Below, piece by piece: positions 50,564 through 59,762 of a stretch of DNA of 64,000 nt. The notes under the pieces are model-generated. The model searched no databases, was not told the DNA's origin, and worked only from the letters and a program-made list of their open reading frames with translations. This DNA is from Agrobacterium vitis (GTDB lineage Bacteria > Pseudomonadota > Alphaproteobacteria > Rhizobiales > Rhizobiaceae). The stretch covers positions 123,328-187,327 of the forward strand of contig NZ_JACXXJ020000001.1 of NCBI RefSeq assembly GCF_014926405.1, given 5' to 3'. The position numbers were made by a program, and so were the translations under genes. Each line of letters opens with the position of its first letter. Within the stretch, counting starts at the first letter, position 1.

Positions 50564-52189
50564 TCACGACAAACTATCCTCCAGGATCATTGCCGCCCCC
50601 TTCTCGCCAATCATGACGGTGGGTCCGTGCGTGTTGGAGGATGGCATTGTCGGCATGACGGACGCATCAACGACTCTCAGTCCGTCAACACCGATCACTC
50701 TCAGTCTCGGATCGACGACGCTTGCGGAATCCGTACCCATCTTGCACGTTCCGATGGGATGGTAGGACGTCAGACCGGTTGTTTTTGCCCATTCCAGGAT
50801 GTCCTGATCGCTCTGCAGACCCGCGAGGTCGTTGTCCCGTGAGACGATAAGATCATCAAAGACCGAATCCGAGGCAATTCTGTTGATGAATCGAAAGGCA
50901 CCGAGCATCGAGCGGAGATCCTCCTCGTGTGAAAGGTAGTTCGCAACGATCGCCGGCGGCTCCGCGGCGGCGCCCGACCGGATGTGGCTGGAACCCGTCG
51001 AATTCGGCCTCAGGACGAACGTCGAGATGCTGAAGCCGGGAAACTCATCCAGACGTCCGCTGATATTTCCGGTATTGTGGGGTGCACTGAAATGCAGCAT
51101 CTGGATTTTCACGTCCGCCCGTTCGAGGTCCGACCGGGTTCTCACAAATGCATGGGCTGTCGCCCCTATGGTAGATAGGGGACCGCCGCCTCGCGCAAGC
51201 CAGCAAAGCATGGCGCGTACCTTCCAGACGTAGCTGTGTTGGACATCATTCAGGGTGCCGCGGAAACGGGTACGAAAACCGACGCGCACATTAAGGTGAT
51301 CGCGCAGATTTTCTCCGACGCCCGGGAGGTGCACCAGTGGCACGATACCTGCCCGGCCAAGCACCTCACCGTCCCCTATACCCGAAAGCTCAAGCAGCTT
51401 CGGGGATTGAACGGTGCCGCAGGATAGAACGACCTCTCGCCGTGCGATGGCACATCTCAGGCCATCCGCCGCGCGATACTCCACCCCGATCGCTCTCTTC
51501 CCTTCGAAGAGGATGCGGTTTGCAACAGCGCCTTCGCGAATGGTCAGGTTAGCACACCTGCTGGCGGGCGAGAGATAGGCACGGTCTGTGCCATGACGCA
51601 ATCCCCGGCGCTGGTTGAACTGGAGATAGCCTGCGCCTTCCGAAATACCCGCATTGTAATCATCCTGCTGTGATACCTGCATGTTACCGCAAGCCTTCAG
51701 GAACGCATCAGAGAGAGGATCTGCTGGACGGTGCCTGGTAACCGTCACAGCCCCGCGCTGCCCTCTGCTCGCCGGATCACCGGGAATGTATGTTTCGCTG
51801 CGCTTGAAGAAATCCAGCAGATCGCCATAAGACCAGCCGGTACAGCCTGAGGCAGCCCAGAGGTCATACTCCACCGGGTCTCCCCGTACCCAGAGCATGC
51901 CATTGATGAGAGAGGAACCCCCAAGTCCCCTGCCGCGCGGCCAGACAAGTTCCCTGCCATTGAGGCCGGGTTCAGGCAATGTCGTGAAGTTCCAGACTGC
52001 ATCCTCTTTCGCGAGCGCGAACGGAGTCAATATCGGCAGCCGGAACCGGATGCCGGACTGCTGTCGACCAGCTTCCAGGAGCAGAACCCGCAATTCCGGA
52101 CGCTCAGCCAATCTTGCAGCGACGGCAGCGCCAGCGGATCCTCCTCCGACGACGATGAAATCGAATTCATCAGCTTCTACTTGCTTCAA
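50564..52189 (-). CDS. GMC-family FAD-dependent oxidoreductase
   Basis: A protein of 541 residues. N-terminal FAD motif VVGGGSAGAAVAARL with LLLEAG, GMC signature 1 (WPRGRGLGGSSLINGMLWVRG), signature 2 (SCGTVQSPKLLELSGIG) and the active-site region TSYHPIGTCKMG with the catalytic His. It oxidises an alcohol to an aldehyde or ketone. Last gene of the leftward operon; an alcohol released by a dehalogenase or monooxygenase would be a natural substrate. ATG at 52189; no clear GGAGG upstream. Confidence 0.9.
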   Translation of the reverse strand: MKQVEADEFDFIVVGGGSAGAAVAARLAERPELRVLLLEAGRQQSGIRFRLPILTPFALAKEDAVWNFTTLPEPGLNGRELVWPRGRGLGGSSLINGMLWVRGDPVEYDLWAASGCTGWSYGDLLDFFKRSETYIPGDPASRGQRGAVTVTRHRPADPLSDAFLKACGNMQVSQQDDYNAGISEGAGYLQFNQRRGLRHGTDRAYLSPASRCANLTIREGAVANRILFEGKRAIGVEYRAADGLRCAIARREVVLSCGTVQSPKLLELSGIGDGEVLGRAGIVPLVHLPGVGENLRDHLNVRVGFRTRFRGTLNDVQHSYVWKVRAMLCWLARGGGPLSTIGATAHAFVRTRSDLERADVKIQMLHFSAPHNTGNISGRLDEFPGFSISTFVLRPNSTGSSHIRSGAAAEPPAIVANYLSHEEDLRSMLGAFRFINRIASDSVFDDLIVSRDNDLAGLQSDQDILEWAKTTGLTSYHPIGTCKMGTDSASVVDPRLRVIGVDGLRVVDASVMPTMPSSNTHGPTVMIGEKGAAMILEDSLS

Positions 52190-52348
52190 GATTTTCTTCC
52201 CACGTGTTGAGAATGAAACTTTACCGGCGTTCCTGTTGAACTGTTTCGCCTCGAACGAGCCAGCGCTGCGTGGATTGAAACCACTTCATCAGTTCCTGTT
52301 TTCCTTTGGTCCGGTCTCTGCTTTTCCAGAAAAACGTGTTTCGCTCGA
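52190..52348. other. Spacer between SDR and GMC genes
   Basis: 159 bases, nothing supported. Possible internal promoter, no motif identified. Confidence 0.3.
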
Positions 52349-53119
52349 TTAACCGGCAAGGAACCCCCCGTCGCAGGGGATGATTGCACCAGTGACATAA
52401 TCGGAGGCGTCGCTGGCCAGGAAGATCGCCAGGCCCGCCACATCGGCGGGCGATCCCCATCTTCTGGCAGGGATGCGCTCGATGAAGCGGGTGACCACTT
52501 CAGGATCGTGGCGCAGCTTTTCAGTCAGGGCGGTGACCATAGCGCCGGGCGCTATGGCATTGACCCTTAGTCCTGAAGGTGCCCATTCATTCGACAAGGT
52601 CTGAGTGAGCAAGGCGATCCCTCCCTTGCTGGCTGCATAGGCAGCCGCATTGTGGCCTCCCCTCAGACTGCGGATGGAGCCAATGTTTATTATTCGTCCG
52701 CGGCCTCGGGGAAGCATCAGCCTGGCTGCATGCCTGCTCAGCGCGAAGGCCGCAGTCAGATTGACCTCGATGATCCTGTCCCACATCTCGAGCTCCATAT
52801 CGAGCGACGGCGTGTCGTCCCAGATGCCTGCGTTGTTGACAAGGACATCGATCTGGCCCCCCAGTCGCTCCACAGCTTCATCGAATCCGCGCTTCAGGTC
52901 GCTACGGTCGCTAAGATCGGCCGTGACAATCTGCCGGTTATCGGCCGGGAGGTCAGAGCTTTCCCATCCACGGTCGATGCAGACGACATCAGCTCCCACT
53001 TCTAAGAAGCCGTCAGCGATAGCGCGCCCGATCCCCCGAGCGCCGCCCGTGATGACGGCCCTCCGACCGGAAAGGTCAAACAGCGTCGAGATGTTGGGGA
53101 TTTGCGAAGGATATGTCAT
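52349..53119 (-). CDS. Short-chain dehydrogenase/reductase
   Basis: A protein of 256 residues: cofactor motif TGGARGIG at about 19-26, NNAG, catalytic Ser region, YxxxK as YAASK and the C-terminal PG motif. Preference for NAD or NADP was not determined. It sits between the monooxygenases and the GMC oxidoreductase and probably works on an alcohol or carbonyl intermediate. Confidence 0.9.
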   Translation of the reverse strand: MTYPSQIPNISTLFDLSGRRAVITGGARGIGRAIADGFLEVGADVVCIDRGWESSDLPADNRQIVTADLSDRSDLKRGFDEAVERLGGQIDVLVNNAGIWDDTPSLDMELEMWDRIIEVNLTAAFALSRHAARLMLPRGRGRIINIGSIRSLRGGHNAAAYAASKGGIALLTQTLSNEWAPSGLRVNAIAPGAMVTALTEKLRHDPEVVTRFIERIPARRWGSPADVAGLAIFLASDASDYVTGAIIPCDGGFLAG

Positions 53120-53276
53120 GACAGGCCCACCATCATGGGATGCGAACGCGAGCCCTGCACGCCGCTTGCAAGTCCGTAATCGACTGACAGGTCTTTAAAG
53201 ACGTGCGTATCCCGAACATGCTCGGAATTGCGACAGCTATCTTGCCGCCGCTGTCCGGTGGAACCCTGTTCGATAT
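53120..53276. other. Spacer between LLM and SDR genes
   Basis: 157 bases with no supported feature. Confidence 0.3.
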
Positions 53277-54524
53277 TCATGTCTGGAATGCCCATGACGG
53301 CGCGGGCGGGCTGATGGGCAGCCCAAGGTTCTCGCGAAGCGTATGTCCACGATAATCGCGATCCACGAGGCCTCGACGACGCAGGATCGGGATGACCTCG
53401 TCCACAAACAACTCGAATTCCGCAGGCAATTCATGGGGCATCACCATAAATCCGTCCGCCGCCCCTCCCACAAACCAGGTTTCTGCCGCATCAGCGATTT
53501 GTTCCGGCGTGCCGATAACAAGATGATGGCCGCGGCTTCCGGCCAAGGCGCTGGCCAGTTGCCGGATGGTTAGTGGCGATGTGCTGTCAACCAGGGATGA
53601 AATGACCGAAAAGCGGCTCTTGATGCCCTCATACAGATCGATGTTCCCGAGTGTCCGCGGCAGGGGCTCGTCGAAATCGAACGCGGTCAGGTCGATACCG
53701 AAACTCTGTAACCAGCCATGTGAGGCGTGGGGCAGGATCAAGTCGTCAAGCGCCTTCTTCTTGCTGCGGGCCTCTGCCTCGGTGGAGCCGATGACAAAGC
53801 TGAGGCCCAGGATAAGACGCACATCATCGGGGTTTCGGCCATGCGTCACGGCGCGGCGCCTAAGGTCATTTCTGAAATCCCTGCCAGCTTCGAAATTCCA
53901 TTGGGCGCTAAACACCAGTTCGGCGAAACGGGCCGCGAAATCTCGCCCCGTGGCGGAAGACCCGGCCTGCACCAGAACCGGGCGGCCCTGGACCGGACGG
54001 GCAATCGGTGCAACATCGTCGGGGACCGGTGCGCCGTCCCAGTATGCGAGCACCTGTTCTGTGTTGCGCGCGCCCAATTCATAGCGCTCGGCATGGGGGA
54101 TCGGCTTATCGAGGCCGTAGTTGGCACCGGCCGCCGGCTCGCCCGAGGTCACGATGTTCCAGGCAGCGCGGCCTCCCGTGGCATGGTCGAAGGTCGAAAA
54201 GACCCGGGCGACCTCAACCGGATCGGAGAAGATCGCCGAGCCCGTGGCGATGAAACCGAGATTCTCGGTTGCTTGAGCGACCGCAGACAAGAGCGTGACG
54301 GGTTCGACTTCCCAACGCGGGCTGTACATGACCGCAGGATTGAAGATGAAAAAGTCGGCCATGAACACGGCGTCGAATCGTCCACGTTCGGCAGTCCGGG
54401 CGAGTTGCTGGAAGTAATCGAGACTGTGAATCCGCTCGGGCTGTGCGCGTTCCGTCCGCCAGGCTGCCTCGTGGTGGCCGCACAGCAGGGGATTGACCAG
54501 AAGAGCGAGAGGACGGCTGGTCAT
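53277..54524 (-). CDS. LLM-class flavin monooxygenase (NtaA/SnaA/DszA type)
   Basis: A protein of 415 residues. Characteristic N-terminus HHEAAWRTERAQPERIHSLDYFQQLARTAERGRFDAVFMADFF, then the TGSAIFSDPVEVARVFSTFDHATGGRAAWNIVTSG segment of the SnaA/NtaA/DszA family. These FMNH2-dependent enzymes oxygenate sulfur or nitrogen compounds and need an external flavin reductase, which is not in this window. Start overlaps the other LLM gene by four bases. Confidence 0.9.
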   Translation of the reverse strand: MTSRPLALLVNPLLCGHHEAAWRTERAQPERIHSLDYFQQLARTAERGRFDAVFMADFFIFNPAVMYSPRWEVEPVTLLSAVAQATENLGFIATGSAIFSDPVEVARVFSTFDHATGGRAAWNIVTSGEPAAGANYGLDKPIPHAERYELGARNTEQVLAYWDGAPVPDDVAPIARPVQGRPVLVQAGSSATGRDFAARFAELVFSAQWNFEAGRDFRNDLRRRAVTHGRNPDDVRLILGLSFVIGSTEAEARSKKKALDDLILPHASHGWLQSFGIDLTAFDFDEPLPRTLGNIDLYEGIKSRFSVISSLVDSTSPLTIRQLASALAGSRGHHLVIGTPEQIADAAETWFVGGAADGFMVMPHELPAEFELFVDEVIPILRRRGLVDRDYRGHTLRENLGLPISPPAPSWAFQT

Positions 54525-55402
54525 GCGGAAACTCCATTTCTTCTAAGGGCAAACAGGCTTTCCGGACGGGATAACCCAAGCGTGTCACGCAAATTGCTTC
54601 CGCGCGGCTTTGACCATAACCCAATATCTCTCGCCGCCCGCGCGACGGCATCGATCCGTGGCGCTACACGGACAGTCGCTCCATCAACGTCCCCATCGTT
54701 GAGCAGTGCATGCATCGACGCGAGATCGCCAGTGTCTGCAACGATACTTAGGAGGGTGGTATTTCCCTCGGCACGAGGTGCGAGGGGCTTGTTCGTGCTC
54801 TGACCGGGGACCGGAACGATTTCAATGATGTCCGCCGTGGGCCATGCGCCTTCGGCAAGATCGGCAGCGAGGACCTCTCGAACCAGGACCGGTCGACCTT
54901 GAGGGGCGCGCGGTATATCGAGCGGGCCAGCTACCCTATAATATTCCCCGATGTGATCGAGCCGATGAACCTTGCTGATGTCGACATAAATTCCACTCTC
55001 CTTGTCGTAAAGGGCGGCATCGTCATCCCAGCTGTCCAGGAGGTGGCTGACGGCATGCACGAACTCCGCGATCCGGGCTTCTTCAGGCTCATCGGCAGTC
55101 GAATATGGCTTCCAGCCTGCCCGTCCACTCGAGAGGTGATCAAGAGACGCCAGACGGCGTGCAAAATCGTAAGGCAGAGCCGTATCGACGTTCACCGCCG
55201 CAACCAGCCCGATCTGCTCGGTCCTGGCCGCCAGCGCGGCCAGGATTGTTGTAGGATCCAGGATGGTTTCCCTGCCCCCGATAGTCAGTGTCGTGAACCC
55301 AGCCTTTTCAGCCGTTCGGGCGACCGTAACAAGATCTGCCGTAGTGATTGGGTCTGATATCGTCAGCCCAAGACCGAATACTTGGCGAACGCCCATCAAC
55401 AT
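54521..55402 (-). CDS. LLM-class flavin-dependent oxidoreductase
   Basis: A protein of 293 residues of the bacterial luciferase superfamily (GFTTLTIGGRETILDPTTILAALAARTEQIGLVAAVNVDTALPYDFARRLASLDHLSSGRAGW). It lacks the long insertions of the larger NtaA type. The start may be 55402 or the ATG six bases later. It forms one operon with the 415-residue enzyme. The pair may be two monooxygenase steps of the same pathway. Confidence 0.87.
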   Translation of the reverse strand: MLMGVRQVFGLGLTISDPITTADLVTVARTAEKAGFTTLTIGGRETILDPTTILAALAARTEQIGLVAAVNVDTALPYDFARRLASLDHLSSGRAGWKPYSTADEPEEARIAEFVHAVSHLLDSWDDDAALYDKESGIYVDISKVHRLDHIGEYYRVAGPLDIPRAPQGRPVLVREVLAADLAEGAWPTADIIEIVPVPGQSTNKPLAPRAEGNTTLLSIVADTGDLASMHALLNDGDVDGATVRVAPRIDAVARAARDIGLWSKPRGSNLRDTLGLSRPESLFALRRNGVSA

Positions 55403-55606
55403 ACCCTTCTCATTTCGCTGAACGCGTGTTCGTGTTGCTGAGCCAGACCCAAGTTGCGTGAACGTGCGTTTTTGGTCGAAAAATCAAGATCGCAATAGTT
55501 CCGGGTCTGATCCTCCGGATGCCGCCAAAGCCTCGGAACGAGGTGACCGGTGGTATTCATAAAAAACGCATTTGACCTGATTTTCTCGGGCATCCTCTGC
55601 CTCGCG
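55403..55606. other. Gap between binding-protein and LLM genes
   Basis: 204 bases without a supported gene. It could hold a processing site or internal promoter between the importer genes and the oxidoreductase genes. No hairpin with T-run seen. Confidence 0.3.
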
Positions 55607-56566
55607 TTAGAAATTGAAAAAGGCCTGATCCGCGAAGCTGGAGACTTCGAAGGTTTGCCTGATGAAGTGGTTGTCCAGGAGGAACTTCACGGAATCCGCC
55701 AGCTCTGCCTGGTCCGCCTCGGTTACGGTCGGTTTCCACTCGAAACGGGAGAAGGCGAGCTCAGTCTGCTTTGGCGTCAGGCCTACTACCGGCGCGAGGA
55801 CCTGGGCTGAACCGGCCGGATCAGAGCGCAATGCCTCGGCCCCGCGCTTTACCGCCTGCAAATAGGCCTTCAGCACATCCGGATGCTTGGCGGCGAAGCT
55901 GCCTAAGGCGACTATCGGGTTGAGGTTACTCTTCAGGCCGGCGCCGTCTCGCAGGGTACGCGAGACACCCTCGCTGTCCAATTTGGTAAGTAGCGGTTCC
56001 CACACCAGGACGGCATCGACGTCGCCTTTGGTGAGGGCGATGCCCATGTCCTGCAGGCCAAGATTGAGAAACTCCACGTCGGAAATCTTCAGGCCGGCCT
56101 CGGCCAGCACCAACACCAGCAGCTCATGTACATTGCCGCCGCGCAGGGTGGCGACCTTCTTGCCCTTCAAGTCTTTCACTGTCTTCACCGAACTGTCCTT
56201 GAGCACTACCAGCGCTTCAGCCTTGGCCCCCTTGCAGGCGAGGCCTACAAAGCGAGTATCGATGCCATTGGCGAAGGCGATGAGGGAGGGCGTGTCGCCC
56301 AGCGCGGCAATGTCGAGAGCGCCCGAGGCGAAGGCCTCGTTCACCGGCGGACCGCCCGCGAACTGGTGCCACTTTACCTCCACGTCCTTCAAGCCGGCCT
56401 TGGTAAACTCCTCATCTACCCAACCTTTTTGTTTGGCCAGCAGGATGGCGGAATAAGGCACGAACGGCATGAATCCAATGTTTACGGTCTCCGCTGCAGC
56501 GGAACCGGACCAGAGAAGTGCGGCGGCGACCAAGGCAGTGGCAGTTTTGGCAATGTTTTTTAGCAT
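55607..56566 (-). CDS. Periplasmic binding protein, SsuA/TauA (nitrate/sulfonate) type
   Basis: A protein of 319 residues with a signal peptide (MLKNIAKTATALVAAALLW, cleavage near AAA-ET). The ABC substrate-binding family for sulfonates, nitrate and taurine: NIGFMPFVPYSAILLAKQKGW, then ALGDTPSLIAFANG, GKKVATLRGGN. Follows the ATPase gene by 26 bases. It captures the operon's substrate; which compound it binds cannot be read from the sequence. Confidence 0.88.
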   Translation of the reverse strand: MLKNIAKTATALVAAALLWSGSAAAETVNIGFMPFVPYSAILLAKQKGWVDEEFTKAGLKDVEVKWHQFAGGPPVNEAFASGALDIAALGDTPSLIAFANGIDTRFVGLACKGAKAEALVVLKDSSVKTVKDLKGKKVATLRGGNVHELLVLVLAEAGLKISDVEFLNLGLQDMGIALTKGDVDAVLVWEPLLTKLDSEGVSRTLRDGAGLKSNLNPIVALGSFAAKHPDVLKAYLQAVKRGAEALRSDPAGSAQVLAPVVGLTPKQTELAFSRFEWKPTVTEADQAELADSVKFLLDNHFIRQTFEVSSFADQAFFNF

Positions 56567-56592
56567 CTTGGACGACTTTCTTTCAAAATGAG

Positions 56593-57396
56593 CTAATTGC
56601 GGTGGTGGAAAAACTGGGCATGCAACTCATGGCGCAGACGGGCGAAGGCGGGATCGCCGCGGTCGCGCGGATGGGGCAGCTCCACGGTAAACCGCGCCCG
56701 TACACGGCCGGGACGATCAGAGAACACCACGATCTCGTCTGCGAGATAGATGGCCTCCTCGATGTCATGAGTGATGAGCACGGTGGTCAGATTGTCAGTA
56801 TGGCGGATGCGCAGCACCTCGTCCTGCATCTGGAGGCGGGTCAGCGCATCGAGCGCACCGAAGGGCTCGTCCAGCAGCAGCAACTCCGGCTGGTGCGCAA
56901 GCGCGCGCGCGATGGCGACGCGCTGCGCCATACCACCGGACAGTTGGTGCGGATAGGACCGCCCAAATCCTTCAAGGCCCACCAGCTTCAACTTCTCAGT
57001 CACGACTCGCCGCTGCTCCGCCTTGGGCAAACGGTGGAGACTGAAGGCGATGTTCGCCTCCACCGTCATCCAGGGAACGAGGCGGTGGTCCTGGAACACG
57101 ATGCCTCGGTCGAGGCCCGGTCCCTTCAGCGGCCGACCGCCCAGCAGCACCGTCCCGCCGAACTGTGGTTCCAAGCCAGCGACGATGCGCAACAGGGTAC
57201 TCTTGCCGCAGCCGCTTGCACCGATGATGCAGGTGACGCTGCCGTCCCGTACAACGAGATCCACATGGTCCATAGCACGCACTTCCGACCCGTCAGGCCG
57301 ACTGAAGCTTTTGGAGACGCCCTGGACCAGCAGCGTGTGATCGGTAGCGGCGGGGGGTGTTGCAGGGAATGCGGCAGCGGTCATATCACCCCTCAT
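56593..57396 (-). CDS. ABC ATPase, SsuB/TauB type
   Basis: A protein of 267 residues. Walker A GASGCGKST (about 59-67), signature LSGGMAQR, Walker B LLLLDEPFGALD. Belongs to the nitrate/sulfonate/taurine importer ATPases. The start overlaps the permease stop by four bases. Confidence 0.92.
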   Translation of the reverse strand: MRGDMTAAAFPATPPAATDHTLLVQGVSKSFSRPDGSEVRAMDHVDLVVRDGSVTCIIGASGCGKSTLLRIVAGLEPQFGGTVLLGGRPLKGPGLDRGIVFQDHRLVPWMTVEANIAFSLHRLPKAEQRRVVTEKLKLVGLEGFGRSYPHQLSGGMAQRVAIARALAHQPELLLLDEPFGALDALTRLQMQDEVLRIRHTDNLTTVLITHDIEEAIYLADEIVVFSDRPGRVRARFTVELPHPRDRGDPAFARLRHELHAQFFHHRN

Positions 57397-58217
57397 AACC
57401 CGCTGAAGCCGGCGCGCCAGCGCACCAGACGTCGCTCAGCGAAGCGTAAGGCATCGTCGGTCAGCTTGCCAAGGACGCCGAGGGTAATCATTCCCGCAAG
57501 CACAACGCTGGCATTCGACATTACGCGGCCGTCCATGATGAGGAATCCGATGCCACTCGATGCTGCGATCAGCTCGGCTGCCACAACACACATCCAAGAC
57601 ATGGTGATGCCGAGCCTGAGCCCCGACATGATCTGCGGCAGGGCGCCGGGGATCATCACCTGACGGATGAAGTTGAGCCGTGGCACCTCCAGCACCCGAG
57701 CTAGTTCCACATAGCGGACATCAGTCTGATGGACAGCGTCAAGAGTGCTTACTAAAATGGGAAAAAAGGCGCCGAGGACGATGATGAAAATTTTGGCCTC
57801 CTCCCCAATACCGAACCACAGGATGGACAGCGGGATCCAGGCAATAGGCGGGATGGGTTTTAACACCTGCACCATTAGATCAGCCAGCCGGTTCAACGGC
57901 CCGATGAGCCCCATAACGATGCCAAGCGCGAGGGCGAGCACAGCGGCGATGCCGAATCCTTGGAGCACACGGGCGCTGCTTACCGCCACATGCTCGGCAA
58001 GCTCCCCACTCAATGTCATGTTCCATATGGTGCGAACGATGGTTGATGGGGCCGGCAGCAACACGGGTCGCACGGCTCCAAAATCACATGCCACCTGCCA
58101 AACGGTGACGAGCACCACAAGCGGCCCCACTCGAACGGCGAACGCGGAGAGGAGCGCGAACGGGCGATACGACGGAACTGAATGACCAATGGTGGTAGAG
58201 ACAGCTTGCTTACTCAC
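57393..58217 (-). CDS. ABC permease, SsuC/TauC type
   Basis: A protein of 274 residues with five to six membrane segments and the EAA loop ELARVLEVPRLNFIRQVMIPGALPQIM. First gene of the leftward operon; the shared operator-like motif lies about 200 bases upstream. With the ATPase and binding protein it makes a complete importer. Confidence 0.9.
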   Translation of the reverse strand: MSKQAVSTTIGHSVPSYRPFALLSAFAVRVGPLVVLVTVWQVACDFGAVRPVLLPAPSTIVRTIWNMTLSGELAEHVAVSSARVLQGFGIAAVLALALGIVMGLIGPLNRLADLMVQVLKPIPPIAWIPLSILWFGIGEEAKIFIIVLGAFFPILVSTLDAVHQTDVRYVELARVLEVPRLNFIRQVMIPGALPQIMSGLRLGITMSWMCVVAAELIAASSGIGFLIMDGRVMSNASVVLAGMITLGVLGKLTDDALRFAERRLVRWRAGFSGL

Positions 58218-58771
58218 GATCCCTCCGCCCTCCCGGCTGCCACGACGTTGCGTTTGGCGTCCAGGAAATGAGAGCCGAGGAGAAGTGCGTCTCTCGAATT
58301 GAACGCACCAGAATGGACAGACCGTTGGCTGTCATCCAACCTCCTCGTCGCAATTGTAGGGTGAACCTCGTTTTCCGCGTGCCTTACGGTATGGACTTAA
58401 AACGAGCCTGAGCTTGCCAGTCTATAAAATCTATGTATAAAGTCATGAAATGTTGTTCTCTTTTATGGGCACGAGGAAGCAAAGTGAGTTTTCTAAGTTG
58501 TTCAAATGCAGATTTTTTGCTGCGGGCCATCACGTACTGGCTTTGGGGAGCGGCAGGGCAAAAGTCTCGCGTCGGCGCCGCCGGTACAGTCGTTATGGAA
58601 AATGCCGCGATCCTAAAGAATTGGCATCACGTGTTCGAGGAAGAGAGCGCGGTTGGCTCGCATAAAGGGCGGCAGCACGATAAAGTCGTCGCCCCAGAAC
58701 CAAGAGACGTCGCAGCGCCGGCTTGCTGAAGTTTGAAGGATCGGTACGGGCGCTAGGACCGGGTGCAAGCA
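58218..58771. promoter_or_regulatory. Promoter region of the leftward catabolic operon
   Basis: 554 bases with no convincing gene. The stretch 58390-58520 is A/T-rich and holds the 17-base motif at 58418-58434. The portion up to 58771 is GC-rich and belongs to the PhzF side; nothing else identified. No regulator gene for the cluster was found next to it. Confidence 0.4.
58418..58434. promoter_or_regulatory. Operator-like motif shared with the rightward operon
   Basis: CAGTCTATAAAATCTAT; its reverse complement ATAGATTTTATAGACTG matches 46883-46899 at 16 of 17 positions. It points in the transcription direction of each operon in both cases, with the same orientation towards the first gene. Confidence 0.65.
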
Positions 58772-59644
58772 TTAAAGCCGGATCACGCCTCTCAACACGA
58801 CAATGCCTGTCCCGGAGAGTTCCGGTTCGGGCTTCAGCCGGATATGCAGAATGCTGCGGCGCCCCATCTTGGTACCTTGTTCGATCACCAATTCGTTGTT
58901 CCTGAGGTTTCCCGTGGCTGCAAGATACGCGGCCAAGGGCCCAGCGGCGGTTCCGGTCGCAGAATCTTCCCACAGGCCAACGGTTGGATTGAAGAACCGG
59001 GCGTAGGCAGTGTTCGGTGCTTCGGCATCGAACGCATAGACATAGCAGCCTTCCGCCGCCGTCTTTCTCAGAACGGCGAGCAGCTTGCCGGCATCGGGTC
59101 GCGCCTCGTCAACCGTGCCGGCATTGCGAACGCGCACCATCAGATGAGCCGCGCCGGTGTCGGCGGGACGTGGCGGCGGTTCTGACAGAATGTCGCCCAG
59201 ACCGAGGCCAAGGGCGTCGGCGAGAGGCGCGACATCACTGAGCGGGTCCGACAAGCGCAGCGGCGCCTGGCGCATGCGGCCGTGGACGCGACCGCCGATC
59301 AATTCGAGCTCGATCGGCAGAACATCCTGACCGATCTCCTGCTGAAAGGTCCGGGCGGTCGTCAGCGAACCGAGATTCCCATGTTCTCCTAGCCAGAGCC
59401 ACGCACCAAGTGCGTTGTGGCCCGCACCGAACACTTCCGCACCGCTTGCGGTGAACGACCGCAGTTTCCAATCGGCACGTGCGCTCCGAAGTATGAAGGT
59501 GGTCTCGGCCTGATTGAATTCACCGGCGATCCGCCGCATCACATCATCGGTAAGGTCGTCGGCGTCCTGCACCACCGCGAGCGGATTGCCGGTCAATGGC
59601 GCGTCTGCGAAGACATCAATGAGACCTGCGACCAGTTCGACCAT
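58772..59644 (-). CDS. PhzF-family isomerase-like protein
   Basis: A protein of 290 residues from ATG 59644. The N-terminal motif DVFADAPLTGNPLAVV and the catalytic Glu in FNQAETTFIL (about residue 45) identify the PhzF fold. PhzF enzymes isomerise small substrates; this one is of unknown substrate. The longer frame to 59716 adds 24 residues over the intergenic operator and is less likely. Divergent from a LysR regulator, the common arrangement for PhzF homologues. Confidence 0.85.
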   Translation of the reverse strand: MVELVAGLIDVFADAPLTGNPLAVVQDADDLTDDVMRRIAGEFNQAETTFILRSARADWKLRSFTASGAEVFGAGHNALGAWLWLGEHGNLGSLTTARTFQQEIGQDVLPIELELIGGRVHGRMRQAPLRLSDPLSDVAPLADALGLGLGDILSEPPPRPADTGAAHLMVRVRNAGTVDEARPDAGKLLAVLRKTAAEGCYVYAFDAEAPNTAYARFFNPTVGLWEDSATGTAAGPLAAYLAATGNLRNNELVIEQGTKMGRRSILHIRLKPEPELSGTGIVVLRGVIRL

Positions 59645-59697
59645 TTTCCCTGCTGCCTTGAATGAGTTTATTTTGATAGGGTTTGACGTATCAGCAC

Positions 59698-59715
59698 TGT
59701 ACAGCCGCTTATACA
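59698..59715. promoter_or_regulatory. LysR-type binding-site candidate
   Basis: TGTA-N10-TACA (T-N11-A containing dyad) lies between the divergent PhzF and LysR genes. LysR regulators usually bind such sites in divergent intergenic regions. Confidence 0.45.
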
Positions 59716-59762
59716 AATAGAAAAAGTCAAATTACTCAGCTTCAAGGTGAACTGGATTCAGC

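Noticed and set aside
53727-54803. 358-residue rightward frame opposite the LLM monooxygenase genes
   Set aside because: Antisense shadow; the LLM frames have strong family motifs.
58433-58729. 98-residue rightward frame in the promoter region of the sulfur operon
   Set aside because: No ribosome-binding site, no family, and it begins inside the operator motif.
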